Source of the DNA: Streptomyces apricus
GTDB taxonomy: Bacteria > Actinomycetota > Actinomycetes > Streptomycetales > Streptomycetaceae
Assembly (NCBI RefSeq): GCF_008369065.1
Contig: NZ_VDFC01000046.1
Span: forward strand, 1,159,485 to 1,203,834
DNA length: 44,350 nt
Reading direction: 5' to 3'
The translations under genes were made by a program, and so were the position numbers. The first letter of the stretch is position 1. Every line of letters starts with the position of its first letter. The notes under the pieces are model-generated. The model was not told the origin of the DNA. It saw only the letters and a program-made list of their open reading frames with translations, and did not search any database. This document shows positions 18,804 to 27,677 of the stretch, piece by piece.

Positions 18804-18915
18804 GAAACCCCGATCAGGCGTGGCGAGAATCACGCCGTCGGCCGGGCCGGGGTTTCACCATGCGGACGGCCCGCACGGACCCGTCCCCTCCCGGAAACGC
18901 CGCCGTCACAGCGGT

Positions 18916-20124
18916 TCACAGGCCCAGCGCGAGCAGCCGTTCCTCGGCCCGGTCGGGCGCGTACAGGTGCTCGACGACCAGCGCACCCGCTCCGACCAGG
19001 CCCGCCCGGTCGCCGAGCCGGGAGGTGACCACGTCCAGACCGGCGGTGGCGCGGGGCAGGGCCCGCTGGTAGAGCAGTTCGCGCACGCCGGTGAGGAACG
19101 CGGTTCCGGCCAGATCTCCGGCGATCATCAGGACGCCGGGGTTGAGCAGGGTCACCACGGTCGCCAGGACGTCCCCGACGTGCCGCCCCGCCTCCCGCGC
19201 GAACGCCGCCGCGCCGGGGTGCCCCGAGTGGAGCAGGTCCCGTACGTCCGAGCCGGACGCGGCCGGCACCCCCGACTCCGCGAGCCTGCGCGCCACGGCG
19301 CCGCCGCCGGCCACGGCGGCCAGGCAGCCCCGGGACCCGCACCGGCACAGCGCGTCGGCGCCGGCCGGGACCCGGATGTGCCCGAGGTCCCCGGCGCCGC
19401 CGTCGATGCCCCGGTAGACCGAGCCGTCGACGACCACGCCCGCGCCGATACCGGTGGACACCTTCACCAGGACGAAGGCCGCGCAGTCGGGGTAGCCGGT
19501 GCGCTGCTCCCCGTACGCCATCAGGTTGGCGTCGTTGTCGACCAGGACCGGGACCGCCGCCGCGCCGGTGTGCTCGGTGAAGGCGCGGGTGAGGCGGCCC
19601 CGTATGTCGTAGCCGTCCCAGCCGGGCATGATCGGGGGCTGGACGACCCGGCCGGTGCCGGTGTCGACGGGGCCCGGCACCGCGAGCCCGATGCCGCACA
19701 CCTCGTGCGCCGCGCGCCCGGCCTTGACCAGCAACTCGGCGAACCAGCGGCCCAGTTCGCCGAGGACCGCGTCCGGGCCGTCCTCCACGAGCAGCGGGCC
19801 CGCGTGCTCGGCCAGCAACTCACCGGTCAGCGACAGCACCGCCGCGCGGGCGTGCCGGGTGTCGAGGTCGGCGGCGAGCACGACGGCGTGGGCGTCGTCG
19901 AACTCCAGACGGACCGAAGGGCGTCCGCCCAGCGGCGAGTCGACCGGGCCCGCGGCGCCCTCGCGCAGCCAGCCGGCCCGGAACAGCCGGTCCAGGCGCT
20001 GCCCGACGGTGGCCCGGGACAGCCCTGTGACCTGCTGCAACTCACCCCGGGTGGTGGCGCGTCCGCCGCGCACCAGCTCCAGCAGATCGCCCGAGCCGGT
20101 CCGGCTCCCGGTCCTGGCCGCCAT
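18916..20124 (-). CDS. ROK-family transcriptional regulator
   Basis: A 402-residue ROK repressor. It has an N-terminal winged helix (about 10-70, TTRGELQQVTGLSRATVGQRLDRLFRAGWL) and a sugar kinase-like sensor domain with VPVLVDNDANLMAYGE and the zinc motif CRCGSRGCLAAVAGG. ROK regulators of this layout bind a sugar or sugar phosphate and repress carbohydrate genes. An ATG at 20151 exists, but ATG 20124 has GAGAGGAG 5 nt upstream and is preferred. It is divergent from two glycoside hydrolase genes, which are its likely targets together with its own promoter. Confidence 0.9.
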   Translation of the reverse strand: MAARTGSRTGSGDLLELVRGGRATTRGELQQVTGLSRATVGQRLDRLFRAGWLREGAAGPVDSPLGGRPSVRLEFDDAHAVVLAADLDTRHARAAVLSLTGELLAEHAGPLLVEDGPDAVLGELGRWFAELLVKAGRAAHEVCGIGLAVPGPVDTGTGRVVQPPIMPGWDGYDIRGRLTRAFTEHTGAAAVPVLVDNDANLMAYGEQRTGYPDCAAFVLVKVSTGIGAGVVVDGSVYRGIDGGAGDLGHIRVPAGADALCRCGSRGCLAAVAGGGAVARRLAESGVPAASGSDVRDLLHSGHPGAAAFAREAGRHVGDVLATVVTLLNPGVLMIAGDLAGTAFLTGVRELLYQRALPRATAGLDVVTSRLGDRAGLVGAGALVVEHLYAPDRAEERLLALGL

Positions 20125-20171
20125 CGCGCTCCTCTCTCCGGTCCCGGTCATCCTTCCCCCCTTGCGTTTAC

Positions 20172-20219
20172 CAACTCTGCATTACATATTGAGTTGTGCG
20201 TGTTAAATAGACGTAACTC
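20172..20219. promoter_or_regulatory. AT-rich divergent control region, AACTC/GAGTT sites
   Basis: CAACTC (20172-20177) and GAGTTG (20191-20196) form an inverted repeat, and another AACTC lies at about 20215. The stretch 20165-20215 is strikingly AT-rich for this genome (CATTACATATTGAG, GTTAAATAGACG). It is between the ROK regulator and the glycoside hydrolase operon and probably holds the divergent promoters and the ROK operator. Confidence 0.55.
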
Positions 20220-20270
20220 CACGGCAGTTGATGCCGAACCGTCCGGCCGCACGTCTTCGGGGAGACCTGA

Positions 20271-21716
20271 GTGAATCGCACATCCCAGCTCACCGCACCG
20301 CGCACCGCGCCCCACGAGCGCGGCCGGGACGGCGCGGCCGTACACGGTCCGGTCCGCCCGGCCGGATCGCTGCACCGCAGGGCGGCCGAGGTGCTGGACG
20401 GCAACTGGACGGGTGCCTCCACGGTCCCCTCCCGCAGTCTGTACCCGCACCAGTGGTCCTGGGACTCGGCGTTCGTCGCGATCGGGCTGCGCCACCTGTC
20501 GCCGCTGCGGGCCCAGACCGAGCTGGAGACGCTGCTCGACGCGCAGTGGGGCGACGGCCGGATCCCGCACATCGTGTTCAACCCCTCCGTCCCCCTCGAC
20601 GCGTACTTCCCGAGCCCCGACTTCTGGCGCTCCTCCAGCGCGGGGCGCGCCGCGGGCGCCCCGCGCACGGTACAGACCTCCGGCATCGTGCAGCCACCGG
20701 TGCACGCGCTCGCCGCCTGGCTGGTGCACACCGCGGACCCGGGGCTCTCCCGGTCGCGGTCCTTCCTGGCCCGCGTCTACCCGCGCCTCGCCGCCTGGCA
20801 CCGCTATCTGCTGCACCGCCGGGACCTGGGCGGCGGCGGGCTCGCCTCGGTGGTCCACCCCTGGGAGCAGGGCATGGACAACGCACCGAGCTGGGACGCG
20901 CCGCTGTCGCGGGTGGTGCCCGCCCCGGCCCGCTCCTTCCGCCGCGCGGACCTGGCCCACGGCGCCCCCGAGGACCGGCCCACCGACCTGGACTACGGCC
21001 GCTACGTGCGCCTGGCGGCGGACTACCGGGACGCGGGGTACGGGGACGGCGCCGCCGGCTTCGCGGTGGAGGACCCCGCGTTCAACGCCCTGCTGATCGC
21101 GTCCGAGCACGCGCTGGCCCGTATCGCACGGGAGCTGGGGGCCACCGGCACCGCCCGCGACGCCCGCGCGCGGCGGCTGACGGCGGCGCTGGTGGACCGG
21201 CTGTGGGACCCCGCGCAGGGCATGTTCCTCTGCCGCGACGTGCGCACGGACGCGCTCGTCCCCGAGCGCGGGGTGTCCGGTCTGGTCCCGCTGATCCTGC
21301 CCGCGCTCCCCCGCGAGGCCGCCGCGGCGCTCGTACGCACCCTGCGGGGACCGCACTTCGGGCTCGGGGCCACGACCCGGCTCGTACCGAGCTACGACCT
21401 GACCGGGCACGCCTTCGACCCGCACCGCTACTGGCGCGGCCCGGCCTGGTTCAACACCAACTGGCTGGTGGAGCGCGGGCTGCGGCTGCACGGAGAGTAC
21501 GACCGCGCGCGGCGACTGCGCGCCGCCCTGCTGGAGACGGCGGACGCGTCCGGATTCGCCGAGTACGTGGACCCGTACACCGGAGGGGCCTGCGGGGCGC
21601 TCGGCTTCAGCTGGACCGCGGCGCTGACGCTGGACCTGCTGCACGAAGCGCCCGGCGCGGCGCACGGCACGACCGAGGAGTTCGGCGAGGGTGCCTTGGG
21701 AGGGGACCTGCGATGA
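20271..21716 (+). CDS. GH63-like (MGH1-like) glycoside hydrolase
   Basis: A 481-residue (alpha/alpha)6-barrel hydrolase of the mannosylglycerate/glucosylglycerate hydrolase type. Supporting motifs are SLYPHQWSWDSAFVAIGLRHL, GRIPHIVFNP, VHPWEQGMDNAPSWD, LDYGRYVRLA and the hallmark YWRGPAWFNTNWLVERGL near the C-terminus. No signal peptide is visible, so it should act in the cytoplasm on an imported or internal glycoside. The exact substrate cannot be read off. The start is GTG 20271 with GGGGAG upstream. Its stop overlaps the next ATG (ATGA), coupling it to the debranching-like gene. The ROK gene on the other strand is the likely regulator. Confidence 0.85.
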   Translation: MNRTSQLTAPRTAPHERGRDGAAVHGPVRPAGSLHRRAAEVLDGNWTGASTVPSRSLYPHQWSWDSAFVAIGLRHLSPLRAQTELETLLDAQWGDGRIPHIVFNPSVPLDAYFPSPDFWRSSSAGRAAGAPRTVQTSGIVQPPVHALAAWLVHTADPGLSRSRSFLARVYPRLAAWHRYLLHRRDLGGGGLASVVHPWEQGMDNAPSWDAPLSRVVPAPARSFRRADLAHGAPEDRPTDLDYGRYVRLAADYRDAGYGDGAAGFAVEDPAFNALLIASEHALARIARELGATGTARDARARRLTAALVDRLWDPAQGMFLCRDVRTDALVPERGVSGLVPLILPALPREAAAALVRTLRGPHFGLGATTRLVPSYDLTGHAFDPHRYWRGPAWFNTNWLVERGLRLHGEYDRARRLRAALLETADASGFAEYVDPYTGGACGALGFSWTAALTLDLLHEAPGAAHGTTEEFGEGALGGDLR

Positions 21717-23637
21717 CGGACCGGCATCATCTGCTCGTACACGGCGGGACGTTCGCGGCCGTGGGGGAGTGCGGGGCGGCAGTGCGCACACCGCCCCCGA
21801 CGGACTGTTCGTGCGCGACGCCCGGCATCTGAGCCGCTGGCAGCTGACCGTCGACGGGGCGGTGCCCGAGACGCTGTCGCCGGTCCCGGACGGCGACGTC
21901 GCGCGCTGCGTGCTCGTGCCGCGCGGGGGCCGGCAGGAGCCGCCCGCCCACACGGTCTTCCGTGAACAGGCCGTCGCGGAGGGCTCGTTCGTCGAGTCGC
22001 TGCGGATCACGAGCAACCGCCCGGTGCCCACGAAGGTCCGGATCGCGGTCACGGCGGACGCCGACTTCACGGACCAGTTCGAGCTGCGCTCCGACCACCG
22101 CACGTACGCGAAGACGGGCGCCGTCCGCTCCCGCCGGGTCCTGGACGACGGCGTGGAGTTCTCCTACCGGCGCGGGGAATGGCGGTCCGCCACGACCGTC
22201 ACCGGGGAACCGGCGCCCGACGCCGTGGAGGAGACGGGCACGGGGGCGCGCCGCCTGGTCTGGTCCCTCGACCTGGAACCGCACGGCTCGGCCGAGCTGG
22301 CCCTGCGGGTGACGGCGCGCCCGCACGGCGAGGCGTACCCCGAGGCGCCCGCGGGCCCGGCCGCCGCGCACGCCCGGCTGGCCGCGCTGGAGGAGGAGTT
22401 CGCGCGGGAGGTGCCCTTCCCGACGGGCTGGCCCGAGCTGTCGGCGGCGTGCGCCCGCGGGCTGTCCGACCTGGCGGCGCTCCAGGTGCCGGCGAAGGGC
22501 CCCGACGGGGAGGACCTGCGCGTCCCCGCGGCGGGGGTCCCGTGGTTCCTCACCCTGCTGGGCCGCGACGCCCTGCTGACCTCCCTCTTCGTGCTCCCCT
22601 ACCGCTCCCGGCCGGCGGCCGCCACGCTGCTCGCGCTCGCGGCGGTCCAGGCGACCGAGGTCGGCGTGGCCGCGGTGGCCCAGCCGGGCAAGATCGTGCA
22701 CGAGGTGCGGCACGGGGAGCTGGCGCACTTCGAGCAGGTGCCGTACGGCCGTTACTACGGTTCGGTCGACGCGACCCCGCTCTTCCTGGTCCTGCTCGGC
22801 GCGTACGTCGAGCGGACCGGGGACGCGGTGCTCGCCCGCCGTCTGGAGCCGCACGCCCGCGCGGCGGTCGACTGGATGCTGGACCACGGCGGGCTGACCT
22901 CGCGCGGCTACCTCGTCTACCGCGCGGACGAGGGCGGACTGGCCAACCAGAACTGGAAGGACTCGCCCGGTGCGATCTGTTCCGGCGACGGCACCAGGCC
23001 GAGCGGCCCGGTGACGGCGGCGGGGGCGCAGGGGTACGCGTACGACGCCTTGCGCCGCACCGCGTACCTGTCCCGGACGGTGTGGGGCGACGAGGTGTAC
23101 GCGACGCTGCTGGAGCAGGCCGCGGGGGATCTGCGGGACCGGTTCCAGCGGGACTTCTGGATGGCGGACCACGCCTTCCCCGCGCTGGCGCTGGACGGCG
23201 ACGGGAAGCAGGTCGACGCGCTGGCGTCCGACGCGGGGCACCTGCTGTGGTCCGGGCTGCTGGACAAGGAGTACGGGGAGGTGGTGGGGCGTCGGCTGCT
23301 GGAGCCGGACTTCTTCTCGGGCTGGGGCGTACGGACGCTCGCCGCGGGCCAGCCCGCCTACCACCCCCTGTCCTACCACCGGGGGTCGGTGTGGCCGCAC
23401 GACAACGCGCTGATCGCGCTGGGGCTGGCGCGGTACGGGCTGCACGACGAGGCGCGGGCGGTGGCCCGGGGGCTGGTGGACGCGGCCGGTGCCGCGGGGC
23501 ACCGGCTCCCGGAGGTCCTCGCGGGCTACGCCCGCACGACCCACCCGGAGCCGGTCCCGTACCCCCACGCATGCGTCCGTGAATCCCGCTCAGCCGCCAC
23601 GCCGCTGGCGCTGCTGACGGCGATAGGGGGCGCGTGA
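21713..23637 (+). CDS. Glycogen debranching-like protein (GDE_N-like plus GDE_C-like), apparent frameshift
   Basis: The frame from ATG 21713 encodes HHLLVHGGTFAAVGECG, the typical start of this family, but ends in a stop at 21830. The conserved remainder (SAHTAPDGLFVRDARHLSRWQLTVDG onward) is in another frame down to 23637. The span 21713-23637 is 1925 nt, one short of a multiple of three. Adding one G in the G-rich stretch 21763-21780 restores a continuous protein of about 641 residues reading GECGGGSAHTAPDG. The rest is intact: GRDALLTSLFVLPYR, GGLANQNWKDSPGAIC and FSGWGVRTLAAGQPAYHPLSYHRGSVWPHDNAL. This could be a sequencing error, a true mutation, or reinitiation at GTG 21769. It is expected to act on alpha-glucan or related glycosides with the upstream hydrolase. 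Confidence 0.8.
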
Positions 23638-23687
23638 GGCCTGCCGGCCGGCGGATGCGATGCGGCTGCGGCTGAGTGGGGGCTGGT

Positions 23688-23815
23688 CGCGCAGTTCCCC
23701 GCGCCCCTAAATACCTAGGGGCGCGGGGAACTGCGCGGGCAACCACGACGGCCCCGCACGTACAAGCCGTCCGCAACCCCCACCCTCCAGGGGCGCGGGG
23801 AACTGCGCGACAAGC
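23688..23815. terminator. Repeat-derived bidirectional terminator between the debranching gene and dusB
   Basis: CGCGCAGTTCCCCGCGCCCC + T (23688-23708) pairs perfectly over 21 bp with its complement at 23717-23737 around the 8-nt loop AAATACCT. A further reverse copy lies at 23788-23815. The two flanking genes converge here, so a long hairpin that reads the same on both strands suits a shared terminator. Confidence 0.75.
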
Positions 23816-23845
23816 CCCCGCCGGGCCGCACCCGACGACGGGCCG

Positions 23846-25000
23846 TCAGCCCCCGGACGTGTCCAGCTCGGCATCCTCACTGATGCCGGCACAGTCGTAC
23901 GGGTCCTTCAGCCACCCGTCCGGCAGGACGACCCGATTGTTCCCCGACGTCCGCCCGCGAGGCCCATCCGCACCGAGCGGCCACGCCTGGTCCAGATCCA
24001 GCTCCTCAAGCCCCTCCGACAGCGCCGCCAGCGACGACGTCACCGCGAGCCGCCGCCGCATCTCCGAGCCGACCGCGAACCCCTTCAGGTACCAGGCCAC
24101 GTGCTTGCGGAAGTCGACGACCCCGCGGGCCTCGTCCCCCAGCCACTCCCCCAGCAGCGTCGCGTGCCGCACCATCACCGCCGCGACCTCCCGCAGCGTG
24201 GGCCGCGCGTACTCCCCGGTCCGCCCCTCGAACGCCGCCACCAGGTCCGCGAACAGCCAGGGCCGCCCGAGGCACCCCCGGCCGACCACCACCCCGTCGC
24301 AGCCGGTCTCGCGCACCATCCGCAGCGCGTCCTGCGCCGACCAGATGTCCCCGTTCCCGAGGACGGGGATCTCCGGCACGTGCTCCTTGAGCCGCGCGAT
24401 GGCGTCCCAGTCCGCCGTGCCGCCGTAGTGCTGCGCCGCGGTGCGCCCGTGCAGCGCGATCGCCGTCACGCCCTCCTCGACCGCGATCCGCCCGGCGTCG
24501 AGGAAGGTGATGTGGTCGTCGTCGATGCCCTTGCGCATCTTCATGGTGACCGGCAGGTCCCCCGCCCCGGCCACCGCCTCCCGCAGGATCGCCCGCAGCA
24601 GCGGCCGCTTGTAGGGGAGGGCCGATCCGCCGCCCTTGCGGGTCACCTTCGGCACCGGGCAGCCGAAGTTCAGGTCGATGTGGTCGGCGAGGCCCTCGTC
24701 CGCGATCATGCGCACGGCCTTGCCGACGGTCGCGGGGTCGACCCCGTACAGCTGGATCGACCGCGGCGTCTCCGACGCGTCGAACCGGATCAGCTGCATC
24801 GTCTTCTCGTTGCGCTCGACCAGCGCCCGCGTGGTGATCATCTCGCTGACGAACAGCCCCTTGCCGCCGCTGAACTCCCTGCACAGGGTGCGGAACGGCG
24901 CGTTCGTGATGCCCGCCATGGGGGCGAGCACGACGGGCGGCCGGACGGTGTGCGGGCCGATCTGCAGAGCGGTGTTCACCGCGGGCGTGAGCGTGGACAT
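23846..25000 (-). CDS. dusB: tRNA-dihydrouridine synthase, DusB type
   Basis: A 384-residue FMN-dependent enzyme reducing specific uridines of tRNA to dihydrouridine with NADPH. It has PVVLAPMAGITNAPFRTLC at the N-terminus, SIQLYGVDP, LNFGCPVPKVTRKGGGSAL with catalytic Cys114, MKMRKGIDDDH, ALHGRTAAQHYGGTADW and NGDIWSAQDALRM, then GVVVGRGCLGRPWLF for FMN phosphate. The C-terminal helical RNA-binding part ends near 340, followed by a polar tail. The start ATG is preceded by GGGGGG, and by GACAAT 6 nt away, which could also be a -10 for a leaderless transcript. It is divergent from the MFS gene. Confidence 0.93.
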   Translation of the reverse strand: MSTLTPAVNTALQIGPHTVRPPVVLAPMAGITNAPFRTLCREFSGGKGLFVSEMITTRALVERNEKTMQLIRFDASETPRSIQLYGVDPATVGKAVRMIADEGLADHIDLNFGCPVPKVTRKGGGSALPYKRPLLRAILREAVAGAGDLPVTMKMRKGIDDDHITFLDAGRIAVEEGVTAIALHGRTAAQHYGGTADWDAIARLKEHVPEIPVLGNGDIWSAQDALRMVRETGCDGVVVGRGCLGRPWLFADLVAAFEGRTGEYARPTLREVAAVMVRHATLLGEWLGDEARGVVDFRKHVAWYLKGFAVGSEMRRRLAVTSSLAALSEGLEELDLDQAWPLGADGPRGRTSGNNRVVLPDGWLKDPYDCAGISEDAELDTSGG

Positions 25001-25030
25001 CCCCCCATTGTCACGTACGCCGGCCCGTGG

Positions 25031-25080
25031 CGGTAGTCGTTAGTTAGGGACACTACCGACATGGGCGTACCCTGGTGACC
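25031..25080 (+). promoter_or_regulatory. MFS gene promoter with CGGTAGT/ACTACCG operator-like repeat
   Basis: TACCCT at 25068-25073 ends 7 nt before ATG 25081, fitting a leaderless start. TTAGGG at 25044-25049 is a possible -35 with an 18-bp spacer. CGGTAGT (25031-25037) and ACTACCG (25052-25058) form a perfect 7-bp inverted repeat straddling that -35, as expected for a repressor site. The regulator is not adjacent. Confidence 0.55.
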
Positions 25081-26523
25081 ATGCCTGAGCTCAGTCCCCG
25101 CCGGCGCATGCTGGTGCTCGCGATCTGCTGCATGAGCCTGCTGATCGTGAGCCTCGACAACACCGTCCTCAACGTCGCGCTGCCCTCCATGCAGAAGGAC
25201 CTGCACGCGAGCCTGTCGGGCATGCAGTGGACGATCGACGCGTACACGCTCGTGCTCGCCGCGCTGCTGATGCTCGCGGGCTCGACCGCCGACCGCATCG
25301 GCCGCCGGAAGGTCTTCATGGCGGGCCTGGTCGTCTTCACCGCCGGCTCGGTCCTGTGCTCGCTCGCGCCCAATCTGGAGTCGCTCGTCGCCTTCCGCAT
25401 GATCCAGGCGGTCGGCGGCTCGATGCTCAACCCGGTCGCCATGTCGATCATCACCAACACGTTCACGGACCCGCGGGAGCGGGCCCGCGCGATCGGCGTC
25501 TGGGGCGCCGTGGTCGGCATATCCATGGCCGCCGGCCCCCTGGTCGGCGGCCTCCTCGTGGACTCGGTCGGCTGGCGCTCGATCTTCTGGCTCAACCTGC
25601 CGGTGGGCCTGGCCGCGCTCCTGCTCACCCTGCGGTACGTGCCCGAGTCCCGCGCCCCGAAGGCCCGCCGCCCCGACCCGGTCGGCCAGCTCCTGGTGAT
25701 CGCGCTGCTCGGCTCCCTGACGTACGCGATCATCGAGGCGCCGCACTCCGGCGCCGGCCGCACCCTCGCCTTCGGCGGTGTCGCGCTCGTCGCCCTGGCG
25801 GCCCTGCTGTGGTACGAGCCCCGGCGCGACGAACCCCTCATCGACCTGCGCTTCTTCCGGTCGGCGCCGTTCAGCGGGGCGACGGTGGTGGCGGTCAGCG
25901 CGTTCGCGGCGCTGGGCGGCTTCCTCTTCCTGTCGACGCTGTACCTGCAGAACGTACGGGGCCTGAGCGCGCTGCACGCGGGCCTGTGGATGCTGCCGAT
26001 GGCGACGCTGACGTTCCTCTGCGCGCCGCTGTCGGGCCGCCTGGTCGGCAGCCGGGGCCCCCGCCTCTCCCTGCTGGTCGCCGGTACGGCGATGACGGTG
26101 AGCGGGGTGCTGTTCGCGGCGTTCGAGGCGGAGACGGCGGACGTGACGCTCGTCATCGGGTACGTGCTGTTCGGTCTCGGCTTCGGTTTCGTGAACGCGC
26201 CCATCACCAACACGGCGGTCTCCGGGATGCCCCGGGCGCAGGCGGGGGTGGCGGCGGCGGTCGCCTCCACCAGCCGCCAGATCGGGCAGACGCTGGGCGT
26301 CGCGGTGATCGGCGCGGTCCTCGCCTCCGGCGTGGGCGCGTCCTCCTACCGGGAGTCGTTCGTGTCGGCGGCGCGGCCGGCGTGGTGGATCATCACGGCC
26401 TGCGGCGTGCTGGTCCTGCTGGTGGGGGCGGCGACGAGCGGGGCCTGGGCGCGCCGCTCCGCGGACCGCACGGCCCGCTCCCTGGAGACCCCGGAGATCA
26501 AGGAATCCGCAGGCATCCACTGA
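25081..26523 (+). CDS. MFS drug exporter, DHA2 (EmrB/QacA) type
   Basis: A 480-residue transporter with about 14 hydrophobic segments. Motifs LDNTVLNVALPSMQKDL (start of DHA2 proteins), WTIDAYTLVLAALLMLAGSTADRIGRRKVF (motif A) and GVWGAVVGISMAAGPLVGGLLVDSVGWRSIFWLNLPVG (motif C, antiporter) place it in the proton-driven drug/H+ antiporters. The substrate is unknown. ATG 25081 is chosen over GTG 25075 because of the 7-nt distance from the -10. It converges on the MmyB-type regulator gene; that regulator more likely controls its own divergent neighbour. Confidence 0.92.
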   Translation: MPELSPRRRMLVLAICCMSLLIVSLDNTVLNVALPSMQKDLHASLSGMQWTIDAYTLVLAALLMLAGSTADRIGRRKVFMAGLVVFTAGSVLCSLAPNLESLVAFRMIQAVGGSMLNPVAMSIITNTFTDPRERARAIGVWGAVVGISMAAGPLVGGLLVDSVGWRSIFWLNLPVGLAALLLTLRYVPESRAPKARRPDPVGQLLVIALLGSLTYAIIEAPHSGAGRTLAFGGVALVALAALLWYEPRRDEPLIDLRFFRSAPFSGATVVAVSAFAALGGFLFLSTLYLQNVRGLSALHAGLWMLPMATLTFLCAPLSGRLVGSRGPRLSLLVAGTAMTVSGVLFAAFEAETADVTLVIGYVLFGLGFGFVNAPITNTAVSGMPRAQAGVAAAVASTSRQIGQTLGVAVIGAVLASGVGASSYRESFVSAARPAWWIITACGVLVLLVGAATSGAWARRSADRTARSLETPEIKESAGIH

Positions 26524-26561
26524 GCGCGCCCACGGCCGACAGTCACGTGCGGCTCCGTAGT

Positions 26562-26625
26562 GGCTGATCGCGCAGTTCCCCGCGCCCCTGAAAACCTAGG
26601 GGCGCGGGGAACTGCGCGATCAGCC
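26562..26625. terminator. Repeat-derived bidirectional terminator, 28-bp perfect arms
   Basis: GGCTGATC plus the repeat core (26562-26589) pairs perfectly over 28 bp with its complement (26598-26625) around an 8-nt loop, GAAAACCT. It is located between the convergent MFS and regulator genes, 38 bp after the first stop and 42 bp before the second. Confidence 0.8.
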
Positions 26626-26667
26626 CCCACCGGCCCGCAGCCACCCGACGACCCCACCGCAAAGTCC

Positions 26668-27576
26668 CTAAACGCGCCGCAGCCGTTCCAGCCGTTCCCG
26701 CGACTCCTCGTCCGCCGGTGCGTACGTCACCATCCGAGCCCCCTCCAGCGGTCCGAGCCACAGATCGGTGTGGACCAGCGTCAGCCGCCCCACGTACCGG
26801 TTGTCGAACAGCTTCGTCTTGCTGCGCGACCCCACCACCTCGTGCCGCTCCCACACCTCCCGGAACTCCTCCGACTCCGTGCACAGCCGCTTGAGCAGCA
26901 TCTTCCACGCCGGATCGGTCAGGTGCCCCGCCATGGCCGCCCGGAACTTGGCGGCCATCAGCCGCACCGTCTCGTCGAGCAGCACGATCGACGACCGCCA
27001 CTGCTCGTCGGTCGTGACGAGGAGCATGCAGTTGCGGTCCTGCGGCGCCACCTCGTCGAGGTCGCACAGCAACCTCCCGTACGTGCGGTTGTACGCGAGG
27101 ATGTCGTACCGGCTGTTCTGGATGCACGCGGGCAGCGGCTCCAGCTGCTCCAGCATCTGCAGCAGCGCCGGTGTGATCGTCGTGCACCGCGACGCCGGGG
27201 CCGGATCGACGGCGCCGGCCAGCTGGAAGAGGTGCGCCCGCTCGTTCGGGTCCAGCATCAGGCTGCGGGCGAGCGCGTCGAGGACCTGCACGGAGACCTG
27301 GATGTCCCGGGCCTGCTCCAGCCACGTGTACCAGGTGACGCCCACCGAGGAGAGCTGCGCGACCTCCTCGCGCCGCAGCCCCGGCGTGCGGCGCCGGCTG
27401 CCGCGCGGCAGACCCACCTGCTCGGGCGTGATGTGCTCCCGGCGGTGCCGCAGGAACGCGGCGAGCTCGTGCCGCCGCACCTCCGAATCCCCCGGGACCC
27501 GCCCGTCCGGTCCGTGCGGGGGCACACCGGGGACCGGGGATGCCCCCGCCGTCGCACCCTCGGCCGTGGTCGTCAT
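26668..27576 (-). CDS. XRE-family regulator with MmyB-like ligand-binding domain
   Basis: A 302-residue regulator. A helix-turn-helix of the XRE type occupies about 35-100 (ELAAFLRHRREHITPEQVGLP, TPGLRREEVAQLSSVGVTWYTWLEQ). The C-terminal MmyB-like PAS domain runs about 125-295 (ILAYNRTYGRLLCDLDE, NCMLLVTTDEQWRSSIVLLDETVRLMAAKFRAAM, WERHEVVGSRSKTKLFDNRYVGRLTL). This family is abundant in Streptomyces and usually sits divergent from a transporter or dehydrogenase that it represses. Here the divergent neighbour is a DHA2 exporter, 101 bp away. GGGGGG precedes the ATG. Confidence 0.92.
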   Translation of the reverse strand: MTTTAEGATAGASPVPGVPPHGPDGRVPGDSEVRRHELAAFLRHRREHITPEQVGLPRGSRRRTPGLRREEVAQLSSVGVTWYTWLEQARDIQVSVQVLDALARSLMLDPNERAHLFQLAGAVDPAPASRCTTITPALLQMLEQLEPLPACIQNSRYDILAYNRTYGRLLCDLDEVAPQDRNCMLLVTTDEQWRSSIVLLDETVRLMAAKFRAAMAGHLTDPAWKMLLKRLCTESEEFREVWERHEVVGSRSKTKLFDNRYVGRLTLVHTDLWLGPLEGARMVTYAPADEESRERLERLRRV

Positions 27577-27608
27577 CCCCCCAGCCTGCCGCCCCGCGGA
27601 TCCTGTTG

Positions 27609-27677
27609 CCAGGTACTCCTCCTACCAGGATGAGAAGACTCTGGTACCCGGCTGGGAACGGGCGCACGCTCGGTTGC
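27609..27677 (+). promoter_or_regulatory. Divergent control region with ACCAGG/CTGGTA sites and leaderless -10
   Basis: Several related half-sites cluster here: CCAGGTA (27609), TACCAG (27623-27628) and CTGGTA (27641-27646), the last two forming an inverted repeat. They are the likely binding sites of the MmyB-type regulator. CACGCT (27665-27670) ends 7 nt before the GTG at 27678, the same -10 and spacing as in nasA and the nir operon. Confidence 0.55.

Noticed and set aside
18651..18833. 60-codon minus-strand frame between ppdK and the ROK gene
   Set aside because: No ribosome-binding site or similarity; it contains the 31-bp palindrome and is better seen as control DNA.
21763..21780. Programmed ribosomal frameshift in the debranching-like gene
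   Set aside because: No slippery heptamer with a downstream stimulatory structure was recognised, and the family is normally read in one frame; an indel is simpler.
20148..22103. Minus-strand reading frame of 651 codons opposite the GH63-like gene
   Set aside because: Shadow frame; conserved glycosidase motifs are on the plus strand.
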